A DNA stretch of 64,000 nt, from the NCBI GenBank assembly GCA_018881555.1, contig JACAXG010000105.1:186001-250000 (forward strand), in the 5' to 3' direction. A program made the position numbers and the translations under genes. Positions 1-13,573 of this stretch are shown one piece after another; the first letter of the stretch is position 1, and each line of letters starts with the position of its first letter. This DNA comes from Amblyornis subalaris. Its lineage: Eukaryota > Chordata > Aves > Passeriformes > Ptilonorhynchidae. The notes beneath the pieces are model-generated. The model was given only the letters and a program-made list of their open reading frames with translations. It had not been told where the DNA came from and ran no database searches.

Positions 1-3000
1 TGTGAAAAATATGTTCTGAACAAATACTTGAATGTCATATGAGTAGTTCTTGGGTTTTAAGGGCATAATACAATTTTATAATTTTTAAATTATTAACTCA
101 ATTATTAATTTAGTGATTCTGTGATGCAGAATATTGAGTGTCATATGAGACATGACATTATTTATTTTCAGTAGCAGGACATACAGACACATAACATTTA
201 CATTGTGATTCATTGAGGTTTTTAATCCAGATACTGCAAGAACTGGATTAGCTCTGTGCTAAAATGTGGGTGTTCATTTCTTCTTTTTTCTACAGTCATT
301 AGTGCTGATTGGTATCCATGCAGCTGGACAGCAAGCAAGATCAGGAACAGATCTCAGTTAAAACTAACCCAGCAAAAAATAAGGTGGTGGTGGTGGAAAG
401 GTTAATTTGACTCAATCCAGCTGTTGCATGGCTTCGTGTTTTTGCTGGCTTAAGGGAGAGGGAGCAAAGGACTGCTGAGGAATGGTGAGGATAAGGTTAG
501 AGACTATACAAGTTATGCAAGCTTGAAGTGTTCACAGAGCCATACATAGTGTTCACTTTGATAACGTGTTGTGACTCTATCACTGCTATGCAGTTTCAGA
601 ACAAAAAATTATTTTTTAAAACTCCAGACTTTAACTAGAAAATTGCTAGAAAGAAATAAAGCATAGAATGATTCACCCTGTGACAATGAAGTTTTGTCTG
701 CTATGGTGTGCATATTTTTTTATCCAGCTCTTTTAGCTTCCATTAGCTAACTACATCCTCCTCTCCTTAGAAGAAATTGTTGTGTGCAAATCATTTCAGT
801 AAAAAAGGCAATCATAAGTAAAAGAAAATTTATTTTTCTAATGCAAAGTACTACTGGTTTATTATAAGAGCTACAGAGTTTAGCTCATTATGTATAATAT
901 AATCCTTAGAAATAAAATAGTGGCATTAATTTTGAGATAGGCTGTTCACATATCATTTAAAACATAAATGATTGGGTAATACTGAAAGATGAATCAAGGA
1001 TGAAATACTGCTCCTACTATTTAAGGCTCTATTCATGCTGCAGGGGGATACTAGGTGTCGCCCTGAGTTTTGCAGTTCTTCGATGTTTTTTCATTTCTGT
1101 AACAGAGTTCTCACGCACTTTCTGTAAACATAGCCATGTTTTGCTAACCGTCCTTTATTGTTTGCATTCCATTCTCCTAGGCAGAGACGTTTGATAGATT
1201 TTTCCTTTGACCAGTGTGATTGAGGGGTGGTAGCCTCACCCTCCAATCCATGGTGGTTTCTAACAACATATAAGTAAACAAGCTCGGGGTCATCTGGCCC
1301 CCTTCTTGCTTCTTGTCTTGACAGAGCTGAGTCTGCATAGCTCTTTCGTGTCCAAGTGCGACAACTAGGCATTCTTTTTCTACACTGAAATATAAGTGTA
1401 TTTTTAAAAGCAGAAAAAGAAAAAACACGGATGTGGGAGAGACCTCTTTAATCCTAATCCAAATGCCTTGTTACAGGAGACAGCATCATCATATAATCCT
1501 ATCTGAAATGGTGTCAGATTCCTGTATCAACTTCCTGCTTTTCTGCTTGAAAGTCTTTACCAAAATCTCACTCCTTTAATATTCTAAAATCTCCAAATTT
1601 TTCAATCAACTTACCTGACTAGAGAATCCACATTTCTTTGCCAAAGTTTGGTTTACTTAAGATATTGGAAATCTGATTTTATCCATTTTGCCTCCTCCAA
1701 GACATATTCTTAACAAAAAAAGGTGAGACAACCATTATAACATCAATAGCTAATTCTGATTTTCCAAAACCAGGCTTTGCTTGGCAAAATGACTAAAGGT
1801 TCCCTTCCTTTCACATAGTGTGGTAGGATATTTAGGGAGTTCAGGGAGAAAAGCAGGGGTGTGTTTTTTGTGTTCCCCAGCAAAAAATACCTGCAGTTGA
1901 CTCTGACAGTAGATCTGCTTCTTTCTATGCGGTTTGTCTTTTGGGTTCAAGTGGCAGATGTGATGCTGACATAAAGATATTATGCACCTTAGAATTGTAC
2001 TTATTTTTGTATCTTTTGAATAAGAAATGCTTATCAGAGAGCGTTACCAAGGTCAGAAAAGATGAGGCCATGTTGTTTTGGTGGCAGTGAGACTAAAGCT
2101 ATGAGGATATGAGCCATGGTACACTATGTGCCCTCAGGGCCAGTCGATTGTCCATGGTCCATTTTATTACCAACTATTAATGATCATAGTCAAGAGGATT
2201 GGACTATAGATTTTTGCTTTTATTCCAAAACTGGTGAAATAACTCACTTAGTTTTTGTTTTCTAGACCACACACACTATTCCTCTTTATCTTGGTTAGAG
2301 AGGAAATCACGTTACACAGTCGCAATACCTGTCACAACCCTTGGATGCAGGAGTGTGCTTGGTAAAAAATAAACATCTTTTTTAGGTATGACATCACAGA
2401 TGTATTTTCTGAAACAGCACACAATAGTTCATGTAAAATGAACTATTCTTGTAAAATGTCATGAAAAGATCACAGTTTCTTCAGATAAGTCAGTTACTCA
2501 AAAGAAATTTGATTTTTAAAAACAAGTCTATAGTTAATTCAGTATTTTGTTAGATTTCCTAGTATTTTTTTTATTTGTTGGCTATTAGTCTGATGAACCA
2601 TTTAGAATTATTTCTGTCATTTGAATGGATAAAATATTCAAAACTCTGTAATCTAATATTGAAGAGTCTGTAGTCTAAAAATTTACAAAATCACATAATA
2701 ATTTTTATTTATCAACATGAAAGTTAAAATCTCTCTTTCTGTGAACATTCCTGACAAAGAGTACTGTTCCAATGTTTGTGAAGAGAAACAAAATTGTGGG
2801 TGGAATGCAAGTCTATTTTACATATAAAATTTTTCCCGTGTTTTAAAAATAATCTTTGAATAAAAAGTACGTTGCTCTCAAGACCTAATTACATTTCAGG
2901 GCAGCCATATCTTTATTTTCTTATTCACTGTTCTTTGTTTTTGTATTTCTATGTGACACTAATCTTGTAGAAACATACTACGTACATATGCTAAAGCATT

Positions 3001-3670
3001 TCATATAGGTTTAAGAGGTTGTTAGAATTCTCTCCTCTTATAACAAGCAGTATTTGATACATTCAAAATACTGTGCTTTGAACTAGAATAAATGCTCTTT
3101 GTTGTGCAAGCAGCACCATCACTATGAGGTGATAAAACACTTCCTTTATCTTCTTTATTTATATCAGAAGTGGAATTAACAGCAGTAATAGCAGCAGGCC
3201 TACTCAGGATACTGCGAATTTGAATTTTGTCATAGAAAATGAGTATAACACATAGCTGAGTTTAGCCAGCTGATACTGACTCACTCACTTACTCACAGTT
3301 CAGCACTTTTCTTCACTTCTGAGATGGACTTATTTAATTTTAAAGTGGTCTGAAGTGTTCAGTCAGAAAAAAAACCAGAAATGTTCACGTGAAACTGTTC
3401 TAGTGAAGATTTTATATTGTAGAATTCAGCAAGAAATGAAAGAAGTTCCCAACTGCTACTCTATTCTTCTCCTTGAACCCCCAAATTTAGAAAGCAGAAG
3501 CAGAAATATTCTCCATTTAGTTAGTTTGTAGAAAGCACATGAACTGATTGTATGTTGCCATTGGCTTAATCTTTCTGATCACAGACTGCTGCTGACTGAA
3601 GGGGAGTTACAAGAATTGTGAACTCAAACTCTTGCTGAAGGTGGTAAATGCAGCAGCCAAAAGTAGTATC
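1..3670. other. Unique AT-rich non-coding DNA
   Basis: No gene, RNA or clear mobile element is visible. Open frames are short (up to about 93 codons near 1.1-1.4 kb, minus strand) and resemble no family I know. There are no CpG-rich blocks. It could be intronic or intergenic; the sequence alone does not decide. Confidence 0.6.
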
Positions 3671-3865
3671 TTGGGAGATTGAGGATGCAGATTAGGAAAA
3701 AAGTCTTCACCATAAGGATATTTCCACTTTGGAAAAGTTCGTAGTGAGAGGCAGGGAGTCTCCCTGCCTTCTTGGGCTTTTCAAGACTTCATTACACAAA
3801 GCCATGACTGAACCAGTCTAGTCCTGTCAATAGTCCTGCTCCATGCAGAAGAAGCAAATGAACTT
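3671..3865 (+). mobile_element. Degenerate CR1 LINE 3' fragment
   Basis: The order of weak matches follows the 3' part of CR1 ORF2 and its tail: a stretch like 'aggaaaaaagtcttcac', then 'gggagtctccctgccttcttgg', then 'ttttcaagactt' and a 'ctgaaccagtctagtcctg' segment. Divergence is heavy and no microsatellite tail remains, so this is one of the oldest repeats here. Call made on pattern alone; boundaries are approximate. Confidence 0.4.
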
Positions 3866-6800
3866 TTGCTTGATTATTGTTCAAACTAGGCCATGTACAG
3901 AGATAATTCCCAGCTAGTGTTCCTATGATTTGACAAAATAGCTTAAATCCCATAGCACAACATGCAATACAGAAAGGATTTGTTTAGTCCTATCAAATTC
4001 CCATTTTAATCTTTCAAATTCTTAATCTTTCAAACTAGTTCACTTAAAGGCAGATTTTGGAATTTTAAAAAATACTGGTATGGATAAGACAGTCACATCT
4101 TTGTTCTGGATTATTGTTTTATCTAACCATGTTTAAAATCAATTTTAGCAGATACGTTAGCAAACATTTTAGAGGTTTCAGACAGGTACACAGAAAGGAT
4201 AATTTGTACTGAGGAAAGAATGGTTGGATATTAATTTTCACCTAGTTTTAGACTTACGGGAGTTAGACTTTCATGTCTAAGACAGCCAGAGCCATATGTT
4301 AACCAATCAAGAAAATCTAGAACTTTATGAGGATATGCTGGTTTTCCTAAGATAGTTGTCTAAGATAGGTCACATGGATCACCTTCTGAAAATGCTGGTT
4401 TGTCTGCATTATGGAGTTTCCAAGATGACTCAGACATAAAGATTTTAAATACCTGAACTAGGACACATGAATACAGGGCTTGATGCAGTATGACTGAAAA
4501 TATTATTACTTTATACAACAAAGCATGAGAGGACATCAAGTAAGCTTACAGCTTAGCATTCTAATTCAAACCTCTATAACCTCAATATTATGTTTTGAGA
4601 TATCTGGTGCTGGTACACTACCTTCAAGCTTTTAAAGAAAGAGGCTTTAAATTTTTACTGTATTTGGAAGTACAAACACTTCAAATAATTTCAGGTGCTT
4701 TGATCCTGTTTTTGTTTTCCCTATGATGTATAAAACAAAAAACCTAAAGGAAAAAAAAAAGGGAGAAAACTTAATAGCTTAAACTGTCATTGTACTATGT
4801 AAGCACATACTGTGTAATAACAGCAACAGTGAAAAAGTAATGCTGACAACAACTCTATTTTGTGACAAAGCATCTTGCACGCTCCTTTGCCTGAATGCAA
4901 ATTAAACTTTCCCTTGATCAATTATTCAACAGATTTCATGAAAGGAAAGGTCTTTATATATTCTCATTCAACTGTAATCTAAGTAACCTTCATCTTCATA
5001 GCTGTCTTTTGGTGACTTGGTCAGAGGCATGGCAATGCATTTTGATTTTGACTCACGTCAACATAAACAGTTTAGTCCTAAGATTTTCATTGTTGTTATA
5101 CCCATCAGACCTCTGAGATACAAAGGATGACATGATAATATCTACATCATGAAGAGAATGTTGAGTTATATGAGAAACAATAAATATTTTATCTTCATGA
5201 AGACAACAACCTGACAGGTCAAGAAAAATTGTGAAAATGAGAGTCACCTGGCCATTTATGCTGTGCACTAATAAATCCATTCACTGTGCTGGAATCAATC
5301 ACTCTCTTTAAATCGTTGAGCTGCATCTTAGTACTCAGTGATGCACATCTATTATGCAACTACAGAATAGTCAATCTTGGTCTAGCTATTTTTACCTTGC
5401 AAGTGAGAAATAATTTAAAATAATATTTGCTGATTCCTGTGGCGTTAAAAGTAATTTTCCCATGGTAGTGAGTGCATAACTGAGGCTGAAATAAGTTTTG
5501 AAGTATTCTTGCATGGTCAGTATTGAAATGAGTTGTTAAAATTCTGTAGGATCCAGTTCTACTTATTATTTTATGTATATTAAACCAGTCTATTGGAAAT
5601 TTTCAGAGATCTTCATAATTATAAATCTAAACCTGAAGTGAAGAATATATAGGCCTTGCTGCCTAACGATATCTGTTTTCAGAATGTAAGTACGGGTTTT
5701 GTACCCATTAATAAAATTTTATTGCAGATCTCATTGTATTGTGCTGGCATATCTCATATGTGTTAGATAGGCATTTGGCAGATACATGCAAGTGGTGCAA
5801 AGTAGGCAGCTGACTGAGCAAAAGCACCAGAAGGCAGCAGTTTGTTTCGATGTGCTGTATCTTAGCCATCTGGGGAGTGAGGTACTACTAACAGAAGAAA
5901 TACAATTAAGGCATGTTAAAGAATCTCACAGCAACTCCTGTAAAAGTATAAACCTGAAAGGCACAGCTATTACTGTTCATTGATTCCTTACAGAAACATT
6001 TACTCACAGTGCTTCTGAATTAAATTTCTGATTAATAAATTCCTTGGTCACATTTGCTGACTATTTTCTTACTTCCTTTTAAAGAGTTTGGCTCTCACAG
6101 CGTTGGCATTTGGGTCTGTAATCATAGATTGGGGTAAAATGGATTTAATATTATGTGGATTATATTACACTGTTGTTATGATATGTATATTACGGAATTA
6201 GTCTTAGTATTATTGCTGTATGCAGAATCCTGATAGGGTGAGCAGCTCATTCTAATAGGGACAGCAGGGGATGCTCATAAGCAAAAGATAAATCCTGGTG
6301 AAGTTACATTGCCATAGAAAAAAGCAGGAGCTAGAATTTTTTTTTACCACTTCATTCAGAAACATAACAGACATTTTTGGTGAAAAAAAAAGAAAGAAGA
6401 GCAGAAGAATAAAAATACACCTAATGTGTCTGGTCTTGTAATAAAGGCTTCTGTTGAAGTCTACAGTGTTTTTCATATGGGGTCATCACCTCAGAACAGC
6501 ACATTAAACTTTTCTAAGATTCAGAGTGAGATAAAATAAGAGGAAAATTAGTCAAAAGACTAAGAACTTAAAAGAAGTGGCAACTGGCTAGAGTGCTCTT
6601 TAGAAAGGGAATAGTGCACAGAACAAAATAGGCCTAGTAGCTTTTTTGAGACATGAAATAACCTGTGAGTCTAAAGGATGGAACAGGCAGGGCACAAGAA
6701 AGTGAATTTCACTAAAAAAAAAAAACCTACACCCTTTTTCTTTTCTACAAGGAGAACTGTTTCTGAGCATCTTCTCACGAAAACAAAAAAAAGAAGGAGC

Positions 6801-9800
6801 CGCAAGAAAGAGATTTACCATGGCTTCATGAACAAAAACTACCTCATTCCCCACAGCAAAAAAAACAAAAAAAAGTTCCTAAATAAAGAAAACAAGGTTA
6901 ATCTATATTTGCTTCATCAGTTCAATCACACAAACACAGATGTCAACAGGAATTGTATTATTTTTTTCTCATTCTCCATCTTGCTGAAATAAAAAGTTGA
7001 CATCTTGTGCCTTATGTCTTATTTGCGGGCCTTGTTAATATATATATATCTGCCCTTGTTATAAGATGTGGCTATATACACAGATGAGAAAAGTTAATGC
7101 AGAGATCTCAGCAAATGAGAGCATTTTCTCTTCCTGCCTTGCAGCTAGCATAAAGATTTCCTCTAAAAAACTTATTTAGCCTCCAAAGTTGCTGCTGTGG
7201 AGTTGCAATCTATTTTTAGTGATTTAAAGACATACTCTCAAATAAAAATAGCAAGGATTTTCATTCAAAAATGCCTAGTGAGGGTTACTTGCAAGTACTA
7301 TTTTTGCCTTATCTTACTAATTAGTATTATTTCAGCAAACAGCTGATGCAAACAGGAGGGAAAATAGATGTGCCTTTGATGGCCTGTCTGGCTGACTGAC
7401 TGGGAAGTGCTGTTGCAATGCACTGTGTTAACTTCAAGAGTGAATTGAGCAAATGCAAATTGTCAAGTCAGTTAACATTTTCTGTTCCCATAGCTGTGAC
7501 TTCCAGCCATGACAAACACTCTCACTGTGTTGCCTGAGCTTTACCTTCACATTTCCAATGCATAAGGATTACATATGTTATTCTTGCTCAGCTGCTGTGC
7601 TATGTGTCTCTGATACGTGAGGGGTGTTGTCTGTGGCAGAATACCCCTTCTGTGATGGCATGTAAGTCTCATTTTTCATTAAATTCCTAGCTAAAACTGG
7701 AAGTTGCTGCACAGTGAAAGAGGAAGTGAAGAACTTGTGAATCTCCTGTTGCATTCAGCACAAGAATGTCCTGTCGCACTGGCAACTCACAATGCTATCA
7801 GAAGACCTTGTTTTAGAGGAAGACTGGAGAGCAGTTATTTCTTCTTTAGAATTAGCTTCACTTGTCACTTCACTGAAGAGACACTTTAAGCTCCAGAGTG
7901 TTCAAGGTTATTGTACTTTTTGTCAGTACAGAGCTCCAAGTGGAACATGAAATCAGGAGTTTAATCATAAGTATTCGAAAGTATGTTTGATCAGAAATGT
8001 CTATGTCCTGAAAACATACATGAAAAAGAGTCAAATCAGAATGCAGAGAAAATTTTACTCTGCTTTACATTTATATCAGTATTTGTGTTACTGCTTTATG
8101 TCAATCTACTTTAATATTAAAAAGCCTACTTATCCTTCTCTAGAGAAGTAATTGAATTTTATCTAACAGGTTTCCTTTTTGGAGAGAAGCTTTGAAAGAG
8201 TTCCCTTGATGGAACTAATAATAAACCTAGAGTGACTCATCAACCTAAAGACTCATCTTTAAAAAAGACAGCTTGAACAATAAATAGAGCAAATAATAGA
8301 ATATAGATTCCGCAGTTAAAGGATTCTCTTTAATTAGGAAGACTTAGCACTGTTAGATAATGGTTGGCAAAGAGAAAGAGAGCAAACCACATATTACTCA
8401 GATGTAGCCTATAAATCTGTACAGGCAAGCTGTTTGGCTGATTAATTTCTTCCCCAGCACTCTTTGTTACACTGAATAACACATAGACTTCCTGCAAGCT
8501 ACAGGCTTTCTTGGACACTTGTTTTACTACTATTCCATGTTTTTAATTTTGTATTACTTCTCAGATATCCTTTAAAAAATTGACTGTATAACCTGTGCAC
8601 TCTAGTTAACACCAGAAAGGTGAGGGTAATTAAATTCAGTCTTTTTCAGACAATCAGTGTTGAAATACAGTTATGTCACAAAAAACCCCACCTTTTGTGT
8701 CGGAGGTTGTCTGTAAGTTTGGCTCATTTCAGTGCAGCCACATTGTGTCATTCATATGACTAAAATGGACAGTATCTTATGAAATACATGTGACTGAACA
8801 TAAAGTTTACAATGCATATTTGAACATTTCAGTGACAGCAGATTTGCTGTGATCATCTATGTCATCCAAATGCTCAATGAAACTAAATAATAAAAGCCTC
8901 AGAAAATTACCACATTTAAATTTACATTAATTTTAAATGAATAATCTTGCTAAGTATTCTCTGTGCTTCAGAAATTAATTGCATCAACACATGCAAGAGC
9001 TGTTCACACGGCAAGTGGTTCCAGTTGCAGGTGGTGTGCAGCTCCATTGTGCTCCTTTGGTTTTGCATGTTAACCCTTCGGCCTGTAATAATCTTGTTTA
9101 AATAACCTAAATACTGCACACTGTAGTGGTTTAATAATTACCACTGACACCCAGGTAACTCAGTCCTCCTCGGCTACTCTGGCACATTTTCTGTGTTAGA
9201 CGTGCTGCTCTTCGACAATCACAGCTCAAGTGCAAACTACTGTGACTGAATAAGCATACGCTAATGTACAATTTAGATGTCGTAGCACGAGCAATTCAAG
9301 ATGTTTTAAAAAAAATCTCTGAAATGCAATGATTTTTCTTCCATGTACTCTAGAGCCTCCACCAGAGGATGTCGTATCTAGTTTTTATTTCTTTGTTAAG
9401 GTCTTTTTTTTTTTGTAATTAAGTAGATCTCTAACAGGTTTTTAATATGACATGCATAGATACTAATGATGTGAAGTGGCACTAAAAAAGGAATTTTTAT
9501 TTTTTAGGACAACATTGAGTTCCCAAAGCTCCTCTGTATCGTTCTGGTGTAGATAGAAGACACTTAAAAAGTGATAATGTACACCAATCTGCATTTGAAG
9601 AACTTAATTGCTCTTTATGCATAATTCTATCCTGCTCTTTACCACATGTTCAGAAGGCTGATGAAAGGCTGCTCTTTTACAGTCCTGAATACTGATATAG
9701 GTAGCAGACATACAAGAGAAAGAGAGTATGTTTACTTGAGGGAAAGTGAACAAACTTCAGCATCTCTGGTAGACTTAAAAAAATCTTTAGAAGAAATTAT

Positions 9801-11226
9801 TCATTATTCTTTTTTAAGTGCTATGGTTAATACATGAGAGTAAATACAACCTCTCACCTCCACTCTAAAAAGGCAAAGCCTAAAAAAACCCACACTAACC
9901 AAACAAAAAATTAGGTCAATGTATTTTTGTGATCAAAGGGCAAAACTGCAAACCTACTTTAATTGCATGATATTGTATTTGACTGCAATAGCAACAGAAC
10001 GCAGACACACTGAAGGAGAAGGCACATTTGTTTTGGATGCTGGGTCTGTGTGTATCGTTAGGTAGTGGAGTCATTCTGAAACACTATATGTTGAACTGAA
10101 CTGTACATCATTTATTTATTACTAACTTTGGACATAACACACTAAGTAGTTGAACAACCTCATACCTGAGGTCTCATAAAGGGAGATACATTTACGGTGG
10201 CTACTAAGCTTAAAATAATAGCACACTCAGTACACAGTGGGTGACGATCACAGAGGGGAAGCATGAAGAGGGGAGGGCATTTATACTATTTTGGCACCAT
10301 TTAATTCTAATTTGAAAGTTGGGTTTGAAAGGCAAATTGAAATGAGCACATAGGACACTGCAAAAAGTTCCTTTGGAATCTGAGCCTACCCAGAACAAGG
10401 AACAGGGATGAAATGCTGAATATTAAATAACTTGGAGATTTGAGCTGATACAATCCCGTCATTCAGCTATATCCTGGTCTGCCCCTTTCATTATTCACTT
10501 GGGAACACCATTGCTTGACATGGCACTTTAGGAGAAGTGACATATTCTATGTCACATGAGTGGGAAACTCTGGGGCCAGGAGTGTCACCACCCTTTTCTA
10601 GAAGCACTGCCTGAGAGTATATGAGTGTATTAGTGTGTGAATTCAATTACTGGACTTTACTGGATGTAGCCCCTAAAGATGATAAAGCACTGCCTATGTG
10701 TTCTTAACTAGTTGCTTCCTGCCTTCAATGCCTGCTTGTTGCACATTGCTTGCATGGATAGGAACAAAGTGTTTGTAGGAACGAGGGAGTAGGACAGGGA
10801 AAACCAATGTAGGATAGCACCTAGATGTTCAAGTGAATGAAATGGCCAGTTAATATCTTATGTGGACAGTAAGGATCAAAGAATTTATTCAGCCCTATGA
10901 TATTCCATGTGGATAGTTTCATGTATCTAGATATTAACAGAGGTATTACCTCAGCTGCTAACATATGACACTAAAGTAATTTATATACCAGCACTTTTAT
11001 AACAAGAACTTAAGACTTCTAGCAATTAATTTGCCTGTCTTGTGAAAGAAGAAAGACGGATCTTGACAGTTTTGACTGATGAGTCAAATAACTGTAATGA
11101 ATCAAAGTATATTTCTAGCTGCCACTTATAATGTGCTAACTATAATGTTACTGAACAAAGCTATTTTGGTAAAATACCAGCAAAAGAAGGAACTGGAGCC
11201 ACTCTTTTGATCTCTTTGGGCTTGTC
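3866..11226. other. Unique non-coding DNA with possible conserved elements
   Basis: Long repeat-poor stretch. The longest open frame (104 codons, plus, 6678-6992) is lysine-rich low-complexity translation of A-rich DNA and not a credible gene. Two sub-blocks look less random. 7120-7480 holds a perfect MEF2-type site (CTATTTTTAG at 7210-7219) and a CAGCTG E-box. 8930-9310 holds homeodomain-type TAAT cores and a short palindrome at 9126-9144. Both are only candidates for conserved regulatory DNA. Confidence 0.5.
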
Positions 11227-11231
11227 AACAC

Positions 11232-11804
11232 TGTCCTGGTTTCAGCTAGGGTAGAGTTAATTTCTTCTCAGTAGCTGCTACAGTGCTGTGTTTTGGAATG
11301 GGAATGGTGTTGATAACACACTGATGTTTTGGATTTTTGCTAAGTGGTGTTTATCTTAAGACAAGGACTTTTTTTTTCCTTATCTCATGCTCTGCCAGTA
11401 TGCAAAAAAACAAACTTGGAGGGAACATAGCTGGGGCAGGTGACCCAAACTGACAAAAGGCATATTCCAAACCATAGAACGTCATACCTGGTATATAAAC
11501 TGGGGGGATTTACTCAGAAGGGTGGCCAATCTGGTTTTGGGCAGGGGAGTCTGGCATCGGTCAGCAGGTGGTGAGCAATAGCATTGTGCATCACTTGTTT
11601 TTTCCTTTTTAATTATCACTGTTATTATTATTTACAATTATTACTGTATTTTACTTTATTTTGAATTATTAAACTGTTCTAATCTCAACAAACAAATTTT
11701 ACTTTGATTCTTCTCATTCCACCAGAGCAGGGGGGGATGAAAGTGGGGTTTTGAGAGAGTGGTGGCAGGATGCTTAATTTCCATCTGGGCTTAAAACCAC
11801 AAGA
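11232..11804 (+). mobile_element. ERVL-type solo LTR
   Basis: The 5' end TGTCCTGGTTTCAGCTAGGG is characteristic of the abundant avian ERVL LTR group. In order follow 'gttgataacacactgatgtt', a TATA box in 'ggtatataaactgggggga' (about 11490), a T-rich segment, the poly(A)-type signal ATTAAA in 'ttattaaactgttct', and a G-rich end closing near 'ttaaaaccaca'. Flanks 11227-11231 (aacac) and 11805-11809 (atcac) match at 4 of 5 bases, as expected for an old ERVL 5-bp target duplication. The terminal CA appears mutated to GA. No internal sequence is attached, so this is a solo LTR. The 3' edge is uncertain by a few bases. Confidence 0.85.
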
Positions 11805-12407
11805 ATCACAAAGAAAAAAAAGCCTAATGTGTTTATATTTATGCTGTTCTTAGCATCTTGATATGTTCTTCTGTGTATATAGAGATTTTTTTTACTAGCC
11901 GTAAAAATATGAATTCAAGAGCAGTCTAACTTCCTACTTAGCTCACTAGGAACTGCCAGCTAAACGACTTTTAATTTTGAACAACATTTTGTTATAAAAT
12001 TCGTCTGAGTATGTAGTAGATGAGAATAATATTAAAAAAAATAAGCATGTAATTAATGTGACTTCTTTTCAGCATTGAACTTCCCTGGAAAAAAAATAAC
12101 ATTCTATCAAAAGAAATGTACTTTTTTTCTGGTTTTTTTTTCTGGGTTTACTGACTAATTTTGTTCGTTGCTTGAGGAAAATAATTATTTATTAATAGAT
12201 ATACATTAATATATATCTGCTTCAGCCATGTTTAAATTTCATACTGTGTTGTACATTGTCGAGAGGGAACAGCTTCCTGAGCCATTCAAACTGTTGTACA
12301 TCCATGTTGTCTTTAGAGTAGAGCTGAGGAAGGTATGTAGATGAATAGTCAATACTGAGTTATAATTACTTCTTTGAATAGTGTAAATAATCCAAATAAC
12401 AGCAACA

Positions 12408-12802
12408 CGAGGAGCTGAGGTCATTTAGCCTGGAGAAGAGGAGGTTCAGGTGAGACCTTATCGTTCTCTACAACCATCTGAAAGAAGGTTGCAGTCAGGT
12501 GTGGGTTGGTCTCTTCTCCCAGGTAACACGTGATAGGACATGAGGAAATGGTCTCAGGTTGTGCCAGGAAAGGTTTACATTGGAAATTAGGGAAAATGTC
12601 TTTACAGATGACTTGTCCAGCATGGAACAGGCTGCCCAGGGAAGTAGTGGTTGAATCACAACTCTGGAGGCATTTTAAAGACATGTAGTTGTGACACTTG
12701 GGGACATGGTTTAGTAGGGGACCTGGCAGTTAATGGTTGCACTCAATGATCTTAGACATCTTTTCCAACCTAAATAATTCTGTGATTCTATTCTATGATT
12801 CT
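12408..12802 (+). mobile_element. CR1 LINE, 5'-truncated 3' end
   Basis: Sense-strand CR1. It contains the conserved run 'cctggagaagaggaggttc', then 'aggctgcccagggaagtagt', then the 3' UTR 'cttttccaacctaaataatt' and the terminal 'ctgtgattctattctatgattct' repeat. It encodes only the decayed last part of ORF2, broken by stops. Severe 5' truncation is normal for CR1 insertions. Confidence 0.93.
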
Positions 12803-13139
12803 TTGAGACAGTGCAAGTTTTTCTTTGCTGACTATCTGACCAAATAATTTGATAGGTGAAATGTTGCGGTGATTGAAAAATATTTCCCTATAAATTCTGT
12901 TCAAATAAAACGGATGCATATTTATTACTGTAAGTAGATCCTAACCCATCTCCCTCTCCCTCAAGAGGCCCAACACTTCATATGAGGCTTCATATTCTGG
13001 TCTAAAAGGCAGTGGGGAAACCAGAAGCATCTAATGCAGTACATATTAGTGTGGAGGTGTAACACATGGGTACAAGTGTTTGTCATGATACTTGTGGGAA
13101 AGGCACTCAAACTCTCTAAGATTGAGTTAGGTGTCTGTG
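12803..13139. other. Spacer between CR1 and ERVL-type LTR
   Basis: No recognised repeat or gene. Sequence from about 12970 to 13139 becomes GC-richer and may be a divergent 5' extension of the following LTR, but I cannot align it by eye to the sister copies. Confidence 0.4.
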
Positions 13140-13573
13140 CCCAGGTGCTGGCAGTGGGTGCTATGGGGTGACCACTGTGAGGAGAGGCTGGAGCTGCCAT
13201 GGGCCCAACACAGCTCATTCAAGCCTCCTCCAACCAACCTACCGCAGAACACAGCTGAGCCTCTCCACCATGGTGGCAGTCCCTTCTGTGATAATGAATT
13301 TTAAAAAAGGGGAAAGAATGTCTGATGGAGAGAGGAGAAGGGAGCAAAAAGGAATGAGAAACAGCAAAGGAAACACCGAAGTCAGAGGAGCGGAGGAGGT
13401 ACCGTAGGCATTGGATCAGGGATTCTCTGCCACCTGGGGAAGAGACCACACAGAGCAGAGCAATAGTGTGAGAAGGGAGGAGCACCTCTACATACTGACC
13501 ATAAACCCCAATGGCAACCTCCTGCTGCCTGGGGTAGACAGAGGAGTTGGGAATGAAGTTAGGTCTTGAGAGG
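13140..13573 (+). mobile_element. ERVL-type LTR, 5' part, cut by provirus
   Basis: It aligns by eye with 28855-29340. Shared blocks in order are 'gaggctggagctgcc', a gctgag-cctct segment, a TATA-like 'ttttaaaaaagggg' region, a purine-rich 'gagaaacagcaaaggaaac' stretch, and 'agaggagttggg-atgaag'. The match stops exactly where the TGCCGC terminus of the ERVK-like element begins at 13574. The missing LTR remainder is not found on the far side of the provirus, so it was probably lost with the provirus 5' end. The A/G-rich open frames here are by-products. Confidence 0.75.

Noticed and set aside
6678..6992. Lys-rich 104-codon frame as a small basic protein
   Set aside because: It is low-complexity translation of A-rich DNA, with no supporting promoter, splice or homology signal.
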